Positions 8,466 through 18,418 are shown, numbered from the stretch's first letter. The stretch is 64,000 nucleotides of DNA from Rhizobium mongolense USDA 1844 (GCF_000419765.1 NZ_ATTQ01000007.1:62001-126000), one strand, 5' to 3'. Made by a program: numbers and translations. The notes: generated by a model not told the origin, from the letters alone.

Positions 8466-8781
8466 ATTTCGTTTACGGACATCATATCCGCAGGCATCCG
8501 GCAAACCGGGTCGGGCTGCCATGCCCGCGCTTCTTGATTGTCAATATAGTATGACTAATGATTATTTTGCAGTGCAATATTTTCATGGTGGCCATGCGTT
8601 TCATGCATGCCTTATCTGCAACGACTCTATAGTACCTCGCTGCTGTTAATGCCCGGTTAATCCCGTGCCAAGTTCGCACAGTGAAGTATCTTCAACGGCA
8701 TAGGTCCGGGAGATTGCGAAAGACGCTGCTCCATCTATAAGATTGACGGGGAAAGCCGCTGGAATCGGCACGGAGGCAGGG

Positions 8782-9885
8782 ATGTATCGGGGACGGTTGG
8801 AGCGGGATCTGTCGCTCTGGGTGGAAAAGGGCCTGCTGCCCGAGGCGATGGCGGAATTGCTGCTTGTCGAATATGACAGCCGGCCTGCAAGTTTCAGTCT
8901 CGGCAATGTGCTGATGGTGCTTGCCGCGGTCTTGCTTGCAGCGGCAGTCCTGCTGCTCATCGCCTCCAACTGGGAGGCGATCCCGCGGCTGGTCCGAGTC
9001 GGCACGATCCTCGCCCTGATCTGGGCTGTTTATCTCGGCGCGGCACTAATGTTTGCCCGAGGGGCTTCGGCGGTTGCCAGCGGCCTGCTCGTCATCGGTG
9101 CCTTGAGCTTCGGCGGCGCGATCTCCCTCATCGGCCAGATGTATCATCTGTCGGGTGACGAGCAGACTGTCATGTATCTCTGGTTCGCGGTCGCGGCTGT
9201 GTCTGCCGCGCTCTTCCGCTCAGGTGCCGTGACTGCCATAGCCGGCTTTCTGTCCTGGGCCTCATTTGCTGTTTATCTGACGGACTACGGCGCGCGTTGG
9301 GTGGGCGTCGATCCCTGGGCGCCGCCCGTCATGGCCGTGATCATTGTCGCACTGGTGCGCTTTACCGGTGCCGATCGTGCACGGCATCTTGCCTATCTGC
9401 TTGCTGTGGGCTGGCTTGCATGGCTCTACACCTTGCATGAGGATATCCGGGTGGCGTTTGCCTTCGTGCTTTGCGGCATGGCCGCGTTCGTGGCCGTCAG
9501 CCTGCCGCCGCTGCTTGGCTTTGCATTCATAAGGACTGCGGGTGCTGCGCCGGCCTTTTACGCATTCTTGGTGGCGGCAGTCGGATTGCTGTTGCTCAAC
9601 ATAGAGTACGATGAAAGCTGGCCGCTTGTTGTGGTCGGCATGGCAACGCTCGCAATGGCCGTGCTTGCGATTGCGCTGCAGGGCCGGGACAACGGCGCCG
9701 TGCGGTATCTTGCCTACGCCACCTTTGCCGCCGAGGTTTTCTATCTTGCTTCCGTCACAGTCGGTTCGATCCTCGGAACGTCGAGCCTCTTTCTCCTGTC
9801 CGGTCTGCTGGTGGCGATCGTCGCCTGGGTGGTGATCCGCCTCGAGAGACGTTTCGGTGCAAGGTCGACGGAGGTGACGGAATGA
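8782..9885 (+). CDS. DUF2157 multi-pass membrane protein
   Basis: A 367-residue inner-membrane protein. The start is placed at ATG 8782 because GGAGG lies eight bases upstream; an ATG 39 bases earlier has no such site. The first 50 residues are a soluble DUF2157 head (LERDLSLWVEKGLLPEAMAE). About ten hydrophobic segments follow, beginning with LVMVLAAVLLAAAVLLLIASNW-like sequence and the ASNWEAIP turn that marks the family. The gene overlaps the start of the GDYXXLXY gene by four bases, a pairing repeated in many bacteria. The function of the pair is unknown; a membrane-stress or envelope role has been guessed from context only. Confidence 0.8.
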   Translation: MYRGRLERDLSLWVEKGLLPEAMAELLLVEYDSRPASFSLGNVLMVLAAVLLAAAVLLLIASNWEAIPRLVRVGTILALIWAVYLGAALMFARGASAVASGLLVIGALSFGGAISLIGQMYHLSGDEQTVMYLWFAVAAVSAALFRSGAVTAIAGFLSWASFAVYLTDYGARWVGVDPWAPPVMAVIIVALVRFTGADRARHLAYLLAVGWLAWLYTLHEDIRVAFAFVLCGMAAFVAVSLPPLLGFAFIRTAGAAPAFYAFLVAAVGLLLLNIEYDESWPLVVVGMATLAMAVLAIALQGRDNGAVRYLAYATFAAEVFYLASVTVGSILGTSSLFLLSGLLVAIVAWVVIRLERRFGARSTEVTE

Positions 9886-10472
9886 ATGCGCTGTCTTCAA
9901 AACGTCAATCGGGCAGGGGTTTCCTGATTGCAGCGGTCATTGCTGCCGCCCTCCAAACCATCATTCTCGGATACATAATCGAAAGCCGCGCGGCGATCCT
10001 GCGTAGCGGCACCGAAGTCCTGCTGAAGACGACACCTGTCGATCCACGTGATTTCCTGCGTGGCGACTACGTCGTGCTGAATTACGCGATTTCGTCGGTT
10101 CCGGCACAAACGGTGGTCGGCGAACTGCCCACTGTACCGGGCGAGCAGACGCTCTGGGTCCGCTTGAAAAAGCAGCCGGACGGATTTTGGGCAATCGCCG
10201 AATCGGCGTTCCACCCGCTCCCCGAGGCAGCGGAAAGCGCTGTGCTCAGGAGCCGTCCATTTTACAGCTACGGTGTGCGCACGGCCGACACGATCCGCGC
10301 CGAATACGGGATCGAACGCTATTATGTGCCGGAAGGCCATGGCAAGCCGCTGGAGGAGGCCCGGCAGGACGGCAGCGTCTCGATTGCTGCGCGTGTTTCA
10401 AGCGATGGCACGGCTCAGATCCGCAGCTTGCTCGTAGACGGCAAGCCCGCCTATGAGGAGCCGCTTTACTGA
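9882..10472 (+). CDS. GDYXXLXY-domain membrane-anchored protein
   Basis: A 196-residue protein with one N-terminal membrane anchor (about 13-33). The signature GDYVVLNY occurs at about 64-71, inside DPRDFLRGDYVVLNYAIS. The rest is a beta-rich domain predicted to face the periplasm, with YYVPEGHGK near 147-155. The gene starts inside the stop of the DUF2157 gene (ATGA), so the two products are made together and probably form a complex. No biochemical role is established to my knowledge. Confidence 0.8.
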   Translation: MNALSSKRQSGRGFLIAAVIAAALQTIILGYIIESRAAILRSGTEVLLKTTPVDPRDFLRGDYVVLNYAISSVPAQTVVGELPTVPGEQTLWVRLKKQPDGFWAIAESAFHPLPEAAESAVLRSRPFYSYGVRTADTIRAEYGIERYYVPEGHGKPLEEARQDGSVSIAARVSSDGTAQIRSLLVDGKPAYEEPLY

Positions 10473-10626
10473 CTTTGGCGAAATGCCAGGAGAGGGGCTC
10501 CGCAGCCCAAAAAATCCCTGTCATTTGGCCTTCATTTTTCCTTTGCCTCCACCAAATCGGGTGATATAGAGACGCCGCGCTCCGGAAGGCCTCATGTGCA
10601 GGCAAATGCATTGCGGTTTTGCGAAC

Positions 10627-10711
<85 letters not shown>

Positions 10712-10896
10712 AAGCTGGCTTGCAGGTGGGAAGACCGGGATAGGTCGCCCCAATTACCCGGCAGGATGGCGCCGTCCCCCCTTGGGGGGGATGCATTGGA
10801 ATCTGACAAAAGCCACGCGCGGCAATTTTCCGGCGTCGTGCTCATCGAAACGAACGGCGTCTGGGCACGGCCGCCACGAAATGAAGGTAGGAAGAC

Positions 10897-12378
10897 ATGC
10901 AGGTTATCGAAACGCTCGCTGAAGGGCTGAAGCGCGAAATCAAGGTCGTTATCCCGGCCAAGGACATGGAAGACAAGATGAACGAGCGCCTTGCCGACGT
11001 AAAGGACAAGGTGCGCATCAATGGTTTCCGTCCGGGCAAGGTCCCGGTCGCCCACCTCAAGAAGGTCTACGGCAAGTCGATCATGGCCGATCTCGTCAAC
11101 GAGATCGTTCGCGAGCAGCCTACCCAGATCCTTTCCAGCCGTGGCGAGAAGTCCGCCACGCAGCCGGAAATCGCAATGACGGAAGACAAGGACGAAGCTG
11201 ACAAGATCCTCGCTGCTGAGCAGGACTTCGAATTCACGCTCTCCTATGAAGTTCTGCCGCCGATTGAACTGAAGTCCGTCGAGGGCATCAAGATCACCCG
11301 CGAAGTCGTTGATATTTCTGACGAAGAAGTCAACGAGCAGGTTCTCAAGGTTGCCGAAAGCGCCCGTTCTTACGAGACCAAGAAGGGCAAAGCCGCCAAT
11401 GACGACCGCGTCACGATGGATTACGTCGGCAAGGTCGACGGTGAAGCCTTCGAAGGCGGCACCGATCAGGGTGCTGAACTCGTCCTCGGCTCCGGCCGCT
11501 TCATCCCGGGCTTCGAAGACCAGCTCGTTGGCGTCAAGGCTGGCGATGAGAAGACCATCACCGTGACCTTCCCGGCCGACTATCCGGCAAAGAACCTCGC
11601 CGGTAAGGAAGCCACCTTCGACGTCACCGTCAAAGACGTTGCTGCTCCGGCCGACGTGGAAATCAATGACGAGCTGGCAAAGAAGCTCGGCCTGGAATCC
11701 GCTGATCGCCTAAAGGAAATCGTCCGCGGCCAGATCGAGTCGCAGTACGGCTCGCTGACCCGCCAGAAGGTCAAGCGCCAGATCCTCGACCAACTCGACG
11801 AGATGTACAAGTTCGAGACTCCGAAGTCGCTCGTTGAAGCCGAATATAACGGCATCTGGAGCCAGGTGAACAACGATCTCGCTCAGTCCGGCAAGACGTT
11901 CGAAGACGAAGACACTACTGAAGAGAAGGCCAAGGAAGAATACAAGACACTCGCCGAACGCCGCGTCCGCCTCGGCCTCGTCCTCTCCGAAATCGGCGAA
12001 AAGGCCGGTGTCGAAGTGAGCGAGGACGAAATGCAGCGCGCGATTTACGAGCAGCTGCGCCAGTATCCGGGCCAGGAGAAGCAGATCCTCGAGTTCTTCC
12101 GCAGCCAGCCGGGCGCCGCCGCTTCGATCCGCGCGCCGATCTTTGAGGAAAAGGTCATCGACCACCTGCTGACCGAGATCGAGGTCACGGACAAGAAGGT
12201 CACCAAGGAAGAGCTGCTCGCCGACGAAGAAGGCGAAGGTTCAGTGAAGGAAACCAAGAAGGCCGCGCCGAAGAAGAAAGCAGCCGCAAAGGCTGAAGCT
12301 TCCGAAGGCGACGAGGCCGCTGCTCCAAAAAAGAAGGCCGCTCCGAAGAAGAAGGCCTCCGAAGGCGACGCCGAGTAA
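10897..12378 (+). CDS. tig: Trigger factor, ribosome-associated chaperone
   Basis: A 493-residue cytosolic chaperone that binds nascent chains at the ribosome exit tunnel. The N-terminal ribosome-binding domain holds the signature GFRPGKVP at about 43-50. A FKBP-type peptidyl-prolyl isomerase domain runs from about 160 to 250 ([20 protein letters not shown]), followed by the helical C-terminal arms. The last 55 residues form an unusually long Lys/Ala/Glu tail with repeated APKKKA motifs, as commonly seen in rhizobial trigger factors. The start is preceded by GAAGGTAGGAAG. It is a single-gene unit with its own terminator. Confidence 0.97.
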   Translation: MQVIETLAEGLKREIKVVIPAKDMEDKMNERLADVKDKVRINGFRPGKVPVAHLKKVYGKSIMADLVNEIVREQPTQILSSRGEKSATQPEIAMTEDKDEADKILAAEQDFEFTLSYEVLPPIELKSVEGIKITREVVDISDEEVNEQVLKVAESARSYETKKGKAANDDRVTMDYVGKVDGEAFEGGTDQGAELVLGSGRFIPGFEDQLVGVKAGDEKTITVTFPADYPAKNLAGKEATFDVTVKDVAAPADVEINDELAKKLGLESADRLKEIVRGQIESQYGSLTRQKVKRQILDQLDEMYKFETPKSLVEAEYNGIWSQVNNDLAQSGKTFEDEDTTEEKAKEEYKTLAERRVRLGLVLSEIGEKAGVEVSEDEMQRAIYEQLRQYPGQEKQILEFFRSQPGAAASIRAPIFEEKVIDHLLTEIEVTDKKVTKEELLADEEGEGSVKETKKAAPKKKAAAKAEASEGDEAAAPKKKAAPKKKASEGDAE

Positions 12379-12402
12379 TCGGTTCTTCAAAGTCTAAAAT
12401 TT

Positions 12403-12438
12403 AAGGCCCTGCCGGGTGGTTCGGCGGGGCCTTTTCTT
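12403..12438 (+). terminator. Rho-independent terminator of tig
   Basis: Stem AAGGCCCTGCCG with CGGCGGGGCCTT (12403-12414 with 12423-12434, one G-T pair), followed by TTTTC. It lies 24 bases after the tig stop. Confidence 0.8.
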
Positions 12439-12493
12439 TGGGCGGCAATGCGAGTGCTGTGCTGGGCAGCGCTTGCCGAATGAGGCGGGCGGC

Positions 12494-13900
12494 TCAGAGT
12501 TCCGATTTGATGTCGCCCATGCGGTTCCAGGCGTCGAGACCGGCGATCTTGTAGGCTTCCGCAAGCGTCGGATAGTTGAAGGTATTCTCGACGAAATACT
12601 CGACGGTGCCCTTGAGGTTGAGCACCGCCTGGCCGATATGCACGAGTTCGGTCGCCCCTTCGCCGACGATGTGAACGCCGAGCAGGCGGCGGGTCTTCAG
12701 TGAAAAGATCATCTTCAGGAGACCGGTTTCGAGGCCCATGATGTGACCGCGGGAGGTCTCGCGGAATCGAGCGATGCCGCATTCGTAGGGAATGCCGCGC
12801 TCCTTGACCTCTTCTTCCGAAAGGCCGCAGGTCGAAATCTCCGGCACGGCATAGATGCCGTAAGGGAAGTATTTCGGAGGCTCCTTGGCGATCGCGCCGA
12901 TGGCGACGCGGGCGGCGATGCGGCCCTGCTCCATCGAAGTCGAGGCGAGGCTCGGAAAACCGACGACGTCGCCGGCGGCATAGATGTTCGGCACCGAGGT
13001 CTGGAAGGTTTCCGGATTGACCTTCAGTCGACCGCGGCTGTCGGCCTCGAGGCCGGCGGCAGCAAGGTTGAGCGCGTCCGTCGCCCCCATGCGTCCGGCG
13101 GCAAAAAGCACCATGTCTGTCGTCAGGTGGCGGCCGTTGTCGAGCGTCAGCGCGACTTTGCCATTGTCGAGAGTCTCCACCTTGTCCGCCTTCTGGCCGA
13201 GCAGCAATTTCATGTTGCGGTCGCGGAGCTGGTAGGTGAAATCCTCGACGATCTCCTTGTCAATGAAATCGAGCATGGTCGACTTGGGATCGAGCAGGGT
13301 CACGGCCGTATCGAGGGCGCTGAAGATTGTCGCATATTCGATGCCGATGACGCCTGCGCCGATGACGATCATCGAACGCGGCAGTTCCTTGATATCGAGC
13401 AGTTCATCGCTGTCGATCACGCTCTTGCCGTCGAAGGGGATGTAGTCCGGGCGGAAAGGCTTGGTACCGACGGCAAGCAGGATGCTGGCGCAGCTCACCT
13501 GCATGGTCTCTCCGTCATCCTTGATCACCTGCAGCGTCGAGGGATCAACGAAGCTTGCCCTGCCGCGGATATGCTGGACGCGGTTGCGGGCGAACTGGTG
13601 CTCGAGCACTTCGACCTCGTGGTCGAGCGTGATCAAGAGGCGGCGGCGCAGATCCTCGGCGCTGATCTCTTCCTTGACGCGATAGGCACGGCCGTAGAAG
13701 CCGCGCTCGCGCCAGCCGGAGAGATTGAGAGCCGTCTCCCGCAGCGTCTTGGAAGGGATGGTGCCGGTATGAACCGAAACACCGCCGACACGCTTGCCCT
13801 GTTCGATGACCAGGACCTTCTTGCCGAGCTTCGCAGCCTGGATGGCGCCTCGGCGTCCCGCCGGACCGCTGCCCACAACAACAAGATCGTACTGAAACAT
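12494..13900 (-). CDS. sthA: Soluble (Si-specific) NAD(P)+ transhydrogenase
   Basis: A 468-residue flavoprotein of the pyridine-nucleotide disulfide oxidoreductase fold. It moves hydride between NADPH and NAD+ in the cytosol. Residues 8-34 form the FAD-binding VVGSGPAG fold, the NAD(P) site is VIGAGVIGIEYA near 178, and YAAGDVVGFP near 306 is the second FAD motif. The redox-active CxxxxC motif of lipoamide and glutathione reductases is replaced by GVSVHTGTIPSK, so no disulfide can form. That absence and the GTIPSKTLRE segment point to SthA. It is a lone gene facing tig. Confidence 0.9.
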   Translation of the reverse strand: MFQYDLVVVGSGPAGRRGAIQAAKLGKKVLVIEQGKRVGGVSVHTGTIPSKTLRETALNLSGWRERGFYGRAYRVKEEISAEDLRRRLLITLDHEVEVLEHQFARNRVQHIRGRASFVDPSTLQVIKDDGETMQVSCASILLAVGTKPFRPDYIPFDGKSVIDSDELLDIKELPRSMIVIGAGVIGIEYATIFSALDTAVTLLDPKSTMLDFIDKEIVEDFTYQLRDRNMKLLLGQKADKVETLDNGKVALTLDNGRHLTTDMVLFAAGRMGATDALNLAAAGLEADSRGRLKVNPETFQTSVPNIYAAGDVVGFPSLASTSMEQGRIAARVAIGAIAKEPPKYFPYGIYAVPEISTCGLSEEEVKERGIPYECGIARFRETSRGHIMGLETGLLKMIFSLKTRRLLGVHIVGEGATELVHIGQAVLNLKGTVEYFVENTFNYPTLAEAYKIAGLDAWNRMGDIKSEL

Positions 13901-14003
13901 GGCGCAGCCCCGGAATTGGAATTTGGAATCATATATTGCGTCGCAAAATGTCGCTCATCCACGGGTAGCTGGTCAATGTGACAGATTGTTTTTGGGGCTG
14001 CTG

Positions 14004-14579
14004 TCAGGAACTGCCGAAAACGAAGGTCTCCATTTTCTCGAACGTGCGATCCATCGCGAAAGCGCGGCTGAACGGGAAGGGCAGGTGCCCGTAGAGAAGC
14101 GATAACTGCTCCTCGGCAGCCTCTTCGCCCTTGCCGGCCACGGCGGCCAGATAGAGAGCGGAGGCAAGCCCGGTGCGATCGGCACCGGCGCGGCAATGAA
14201 TGAGCAGCGGTTTCGGCGCGTCCCGCATGATGGCGATGAGGTCCTTGGCCTGTTGCGGGCTCAGTTCCCTTCCGGCGGACATTTTGAAGTTGATATGGAC
14301 GATGTTCAGGGCTTTCGCCTGCTGAACCTCGTCGGCGTACCATTTGGAGCTGTCGGCTTCACCCCTGAGGTTGAGGATCGTCCTTATGCCATACTGTTTT
14401 TCAAGCTCTGTGATTGATTGGGCGGACGGCTGCGACGAACGGTAAACTTCGCCGGCAACGACCGTTGCGAAATTGTCCGTTGCCTGCAGATAAAGAAAAT
14501 AACCGCCTGCGGTGAGCAGGAATAGGCCGAAGAGCCTTAGCGCCGCCTTCCCGTAGCGTGGGAAGAATTTTATCGTCAT
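14004..14579 (-). CDS. Membrane-anchored dual-specificity / tyrosine phosphatase
   Basis: A 191-residue protein when started at the ATG at 14579 (MTIKFFPRY); an upstream ATG would add 16 residues of unlikely sequence. Residues 11-33 form one membrane anchor. The following domain has EVYRSSQPS near 44-52, ILNLRGE near 68-74 and the catalytic CX5R loop HCRAGADRTG, with Cys129 as nucleophile and Arg135 binding phosphate. This resembles the DSP/PTP proteins of alpha-proteobacteria whose substrates may be proteins or polyphosphate/lipid intermediates; the true substrate is unknown. It faces the periplasm if the anchor is inserted N-in. Confidence 0.82.
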   Translation of the reverse strand: MTIKFFPRYGKAALRLFGLFLLTAGGYFLYLQATDNFATVVAGEVYRSSQPSAQSITELEKQYGIRTILNLRGEADSSKWYADEVQQAKALNIVHINFKMSAGRELSPQQAKDLIAIMRDAPKPLLIHCRAGADRTGLASALYLAAVAGKGEEAAEEQLSLLYGHLPFPFSRAFAMDRTFEKMETFVFGSS

Positions 14580-14834
14580 CGAATGCCTCTGCCTCGGAAC
14601 GCTACCTGCGAGGCAGCATGCGCTCATTGCGACCCGAAGCTGACAGACACCTGAATGGTGGCGCTTTTGCCCCTGGATCAGCCGAAGCCCGTCCTTGCCG
14701 ATAATGATGTGGTTGCGGTCAATTCAAGGGCATCTGCCGGGATTGGCTTCTGTTCGGCTAAATTTTGACTCTTGCCAACGATGGCAGCGACAACGTGCGC
14801 CGGGGCGTGGGACGACGGGACCTGCTTAGATGGC

Positions 14835-14974
14835 TTACGAAAACTAATCTTCTGCGACGCAGCATCGATCGCCATGCCCACGGACACCATCGCATACGCT
14901 ATCGGGCAGCGCGATGCGATGGACGTCGGAGAGATCGTCATCCGGCCAACGGCCCAGGCATTACGAGGAGGATA
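14835..14974 (+). pseudogene. C-terminal scrap of a short-chain dehydrogenase
   Basis: A frame ending TAG at 14972-14974 encodes DAASIAMPTDTIAYAIGQ and then VDVGEIVIRPTA-like sequence (here MDVGEIVIRPTAQ). This is the C-terminal pattern of YdfG-type short-chain dehydrogenases (DAxSIAxAIxFAIxQP...VNEIIVRPTAQ). No Rossmann fold, Tyr or Lys motif can be found upstream in any frame, so only the last 45 or so residues remain. The rest of the gap from 14628 to 15095 shows no gene. Confidence 0.45.
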
Positions 14975-15095
14975 GACAGTGCAATCACCCTGGACGGCAA
15001 GGTCGCCCCGGTCGCTGGGCGACAGTGGAATGGGCCTTCGAGTAAGATGTAGTAGAATATTGGGCAACGGCCAAAACCAGATCGGCGCTGCGCCA

Positions 15096-15446
15096 CTATC
15101 GGGTCGAGACGGAGCTGTCTGCGATACGATCCGTAAGGCGACGCAAAACCATACCGCCGTGGTGCAAGGTTTTTGCGTCGACGAAGTCGCCATCGGCGGT
15201 GAAGCCGGTGTCGTCCCAATACTCGATATGTGTGCCGGTCACTTCGTAACGCCCTTCATAGGCGCGTTCGCGTTTACCGCGTGCCTCGACATAACGCCCG
15301 CTTGGCAGGAGTTCGTGGCGGACATGGCCGTCGTCGGTCACCCACATGCCGGTATAGGAATGGTTAGCCTGCAATTTGGATTCCCCGGCTTGTACGGATT
15401 CACTCGACAATGTGGCGGTTAACACGATTGCAAATGCATGCCGCAT
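15096..15446 (-). CDS. Small exported Atu4866-type protein
   Basis: A 116-residue protein if started at the ATG at 15446 (MRHAFAIVL). A signal peptide of about 20 residues ends SVQAG. The mature part contains YTGMWVTDDGHVRHELLPSGRYVEARG, a short beta-rich domain of the Atu4866 family, in which a WVT.DG.IR.ELLP.GRYDE.R motif recurs. Members are found in rhizobia and agrobacteria. I know of no proven activity; the fold is lipocalin-like at best. It is transcribed alone, at the start of an accessory region. Confidence 0.65.
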   Translation of the reverse strand: MRHAFAIVLTATLSSESVQAGESKLQANHSYTGMWVTDDGHVRHELLPSGRYVEARGKRERAYEGRYEVTGTHIEYWDDTGFTADGDFVDAKTLHHGGMVLRRLTDRIADSSVSTR

Positions 15447-15580
15447 GATCGGGCTCCTAGTCATCTATTGTATATCTTGGCTGCCAGAGCCGAATTAGGT
15501 TCTGCATGGGTCTGAGGTCCGGCCGTCTTGGCGGCTGACGATGCGAGAGGCCAACCCACAGCTGGACTCATAACCGCCAG

Positions 15581-16128
15581 CTATTGCGCACGCGGCTCGT
15601 TCTCGACAACCTGCTGGTAGGCGACGAGATCCAGAAAGGCCTCGGCCTCGACGACAGAGCCGTCCTTCATCCGGAATATCCAAACGAACTGGTTGCGATA
15701 AGGTGCTCCCGAGGTTGTCGTGGCCGTGCCGTCGAAGCGGATGACGACCATGTCTCCATCGGCCATGATGTCATGCACCTGCGGCAACACAGGCGTCGTG
15801 AGACGGCTGACCAGGGGGCAGAGGCTCGCTCGACGAAATCCTGGAGACTGCGGTAGGTGCCGGCTGCCGGGCCGGAGCCATGGATTGTCCAGACGACGTC
15901 GGGCGCGAGAAGCTCTGCAAAGACGTTACCGCCTGCACGCCATTTCTCAAACGCCTTGCGCACGATGGCCTTGTTCTGCGTCTCGATATTGGTCTCCTGG
16001 ATCTCGACACGGGCGTCCGACGCGCTGGTCTCGGCATGCGCCGGTCCGATGATGGCCAAGAATGCTGACGCGGCCAGCAGTTTGCGGCCCGCAGCGATGA
16101 GGCGACCGGTCAGTGAGGAAAAGGTCAT
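15581..16128 (-). pseudogene. Exported SnoaL/NTF2-like protein, frameshifted
   Basis: The start at 16128 opens a signal peptide (LLAASAFLAIIGPAHA) and an NTF2-like cone: VRKAFEKWRAGG, LLAPDVVWTIHG, AGTYRSLQDFVER. Near 15815 the frame slips inside a run of five C residues (minus strand). The other frame continues exactly as expected with HDIMADGDMVVIRFDG and FVWIFRMKDGSVVEAEAFLD to a stop at 15581. Adding one C restores the whole gene. It is either a recent pseudogene or an error in a homopolymer. The family includes small polyketide cyclases and limonene-epoxide-hydrolase-like proteins, so no reaction can be named. Confidence 0.75.
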
Positions 16129-16217
16129 GGTATCATTGCTTTCTTGGGTTGCTGAAGGGCGAGAAGGCCGCTGTCTGGACAATCGCCTTCACGCATGTTG
16201 GTCTTCTTCGTCTGAGT

Positions 16218-17276
16218 TCAGATGCGGCGAGCCACAAAGGCTCCGCCGAAGATGAGTTGCTGAACCAATGGGCGATCTACGAAACGGGCAGGGAATATCG
16301 GATCTGGGTCGCTTACTCGGTTCAGGCGATCGAGCTGCTCCGGCGACAGCGCCACTTCCAGAGCGCCCAGATTTTCCTCCGCCTGGGCGACGGTGCGGGC
16401 GCCCATGATAGGCGACACGACTGTGGGATTCGCAAGCGTCCATGCAAGCGCTACCCGAGACGGTGTCGAGCCCATTTCCTGCGCAACGGTGCGAACCTCG
16501 TGCGCGATCTCGATCGAGCGCTCGTTGAGATGCCCCGACGAGGCGATGACGCCCTTGCGGCTGGGAGACACGGCCGCTTCTCGGGAATCCTGAACGTCCG
16601 CTCGGGAGTATTTGCCGGCCAGCACGCCGCCGCCTAGCGGCGACCACGGGAGCACGCCAAGTCCCAAGGATGCGGCCATCGGCATGAGCTCATGCTCGAC
16701 GGTGCGTTCCACGAGACTGTATTCGATTTGGAGCGCGACGAAGGGGGACCAACCGCGCATGTCGGCGAGCGTCTGCATTTCGGCGATCCGCCATGCCGGC
16801 GTATTGCAGATGCCAATATAGAGAATCTTTCCCGACCGAACGAGATCGTCGAGGGCGCGCATCACCTCGTCTGGCTGGGTCGTCATGTCCCATCCGTGCA
16901 GATAGAAGAGATCGATGCGATCAGTGCCAAGCTGCCGGAGGCTTTGCTCGACAGACCGCATCATGTTGAGGCGATGATTGCCGCCCGAATTAGGGTTGCC
17001 AGGCTCGCGGGCCATCGTAAACTTCGTCGCGAGGACGAGCCGCTCACGCTTGTCGCCGACGAATTCCCCGAGGAAGCGTTCTGCGGCGCCGTTGGTGTAG
17101 TTCACCGAGGTATCGATGAAATTGCCGCCCCGATCGACATAGAGATCGAAGATGCGGCGGGCTTCGACACTGTCGGCGCCCCAACCCCAATCCGACCCGA
17201 AGGTCATGGTGCCCAGGCTTATGGGCGAAACACGCAAACCTGAGCGTCCTAGCAGCTTGTAGTTTTCGAGCATCAT
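16218..17276 (-). CDS. Aldo/keto reductase
   Basis: A 352-residue NADP(H)-dependent oxidoreductase with a TIM-barrel fold. The catalytic tetrad can be assigned: Asp in NFIDTS, Tyr in SVNYTNGAAE, Lys in LATKF and His in FYLHGWD. The C-terminal cofactor site is PIMGARTVAQAEENLGAL. The sequence is of the AKR11/12-like general stress type, whose substrates are sugars or aldehydes; the true substrate is unknown. It starts 98 bases from the divergent LysR gene at 17375, which is therefore its probable regulator. Confidence 0.88.
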   Translation of the reverse strand: MMLENYKLLGRSGLRVSPISLGTMTFGSDWGWGADSVEARRIFDLYVDRGGNFIDTSVNYTNGAAERFLGEFVGDKRERLVLATKFTMAREPGNPNSGGNHRLNMMRSVEQSLRQLGTDRIDLFYLHGWDMTTQPDEVMRALDDLVRSGKILYIGICNTPAWRIAEMQTLADMRGWSPFVALQIEYSLVERTVEHELMPMAASLGLGVLPWSPLGGGVLAGKYSRADVQDSREAAVSPSRKGVIASSGHLNERSIEIAHEVRTVAQEMGSTPSRVALAWTLANPTVVSPIMGARTVAQAEENLGALEVALSPEQLDRLNRVSDPDPIFPARFVDRPLVQQLIFGGAFVARRI

Positions 17277-17374
17277 CTTGTGGCCATCTCCAATTCACCG
17301 AGCCAAACGTAGAGGCTGCTGGAGGAGCGGACAACTTGCCCAATCGTGACCACGCTGGTAAGTTAGACTAACCA

Positions 17375-18265
17375 ATGGCTGTGGATCTGAATGGCATCTC
17401 TGTTTTTCTGGCCGTCGCGGAGGCACGAAGCTTCCGCGCGGCCGCCGAGCACTTAGGTGTCACGCGGCCAGCGGTGAGCCAGACGATCCGTCGCCTCGAA
17501 GATCGGGTTGGCGTCGCGCTCGTTCAGCGAACAACCCGGAGCGTCAGCCTGACAGAAGCTGGCGAGCAGCTTTACCAGCGCGTGGCGCCAGCCATTGCGG
17601 AGGTCGGCCTGGCCCTGAACGCCACCGCGGATCGAGACATCGCTCCGAGCGGCCTTTTGCGGCTGGCAGTGTCCTCGATCGCAGAACGGTTCATCTCAGG
17701 ACCGCTGCTGTCGAGCTTTGCGGACGCCTACCCTGCCGTCCAAATCGATCTGTCCGTCACGGACGAAGCATTCGACATTGTGGCGGAGGGATATGACGCG
17801 GGGGTGCGGCTTGGCGAAGTGATCGACCAGGATATGATCGCTATCCCGGTGTCGGGCGAGCAACGTCAGATCGCGGTTGCCGCGCCTTCCTATATCGAGC
17901 GCTTCGGGAAGCCCTCGCATCCCTCGGAGTTGGCCCAGCATCGCTGTATTGGCTGGCGTCCCGCACCGCACACCGCGCCTTACCGCTGGGAGTTTGGTGA
18001 AAATGGACGTGAGTTTGACGTGGCGGTCAATCCTCAGATCACCACCAATGATATGTGGTTGATGATCCGCACGGCCTGCGCCGGGGGAGGCATAACCTTT
18101 GGCATGGAGGAGACCTTCAGACCCCTCGTCTCATCCGGCAAGCTGGTGCCTCTCCTCCAAGAGTATTCCCCGCCGTTTGCGGGCTTTTTTCTCTATTTTC
18201 CCAACCGGCGGAATCTCGCCCCGAAGCTACGTGCCTTGGTTGAACATGTAAGGCGGTGGCGATAG
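17375..18265 (+). CDS. LysR-family transcriptional regulator
   Basis: A 296-residue regulator. Residues 1-60 form the winged helix-turn-helix (FLAVAEARSFRAAAEHLGVTRPAVSQTIRRLEDR, cited here only as the family pattern AVAEARSF...AVSQTIRRLE). Residues 90-290 form the periplasmic-binding-like effector domain, with GYDAGVRLGE and RCIGWR. The subgroup is that of the many regulators paired with aldo/keto reductases or quinone oxidoreductases. It lies divergent to the aldo/keto reductase at 16218, so autoregulation and control of that gene from the 98-bp gap is the standard expectation. Confidence 0.88.
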   Translation: MAVDLNGISVFLAVAEARSFRAAAEHLGVTRPAVSQTIRRLEDRVGVALVQRTTRSVSLTEAGEQLYQRVAPAIAEVGLALNATADRDIAPSGLLRLAVSSIAERFISGPLLSSFADAYPAVQIDLSVTDEAFDIVAEGYDAGVRLGEVIDQDMIAIPVSGEQRQIAVAAPSYIERFGKPSHPSELAQHRCIGWRPAPHTAPYRWEFGENGREFDVAVNPQITTNDMWLMIRTACAGGGITFGMEETFRPLVSSGKLVPLLQEYSPPFAGFFLYFPNRRNLAPKLRALVEHVRRWR

Positions 18266-18418
18266 CGCCGACGATCTGCGGTTCGAGTGAACCGCGGCGA
18301 TCGGATGTCGCATCGATGCCAGGACTGAGCGGAAGCCGCGCTGTGGTGACCGGGGCGTGGCTGAAGGAGCCCAGCTCGGGCTTGCCCAAGTGGGCCGAGA
18401 TCGTTGCGCGGCCTGCCG

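Noticed and set aside
8516..8544. TTGACA upstream of the sRNA on the minus strand
   Set aside because: No acceptable -10 box lies 16-18 bases downstream, so I do not call it a promoter.
13745..13800. SthA read as a dihydrolipoamide or mercuric reductase
   Set aside because: The redox CxxxxC motif is missing (GVSVHTGTIPSK), which excludes those enzymes.
12743..13981. A 412-codon plus-strand frame opposite sthA
   Set aside because: It is the complement of a perfect SthA protein, has no family motif and is a product of GC-rich codon use.
14678..15193. A 171-codon minus-strand frame between the phosphatase and the Atu4866-type gene
   Set aside because: No motif or ribosome site, and it overlaps the SDR scrap read on the other strand.
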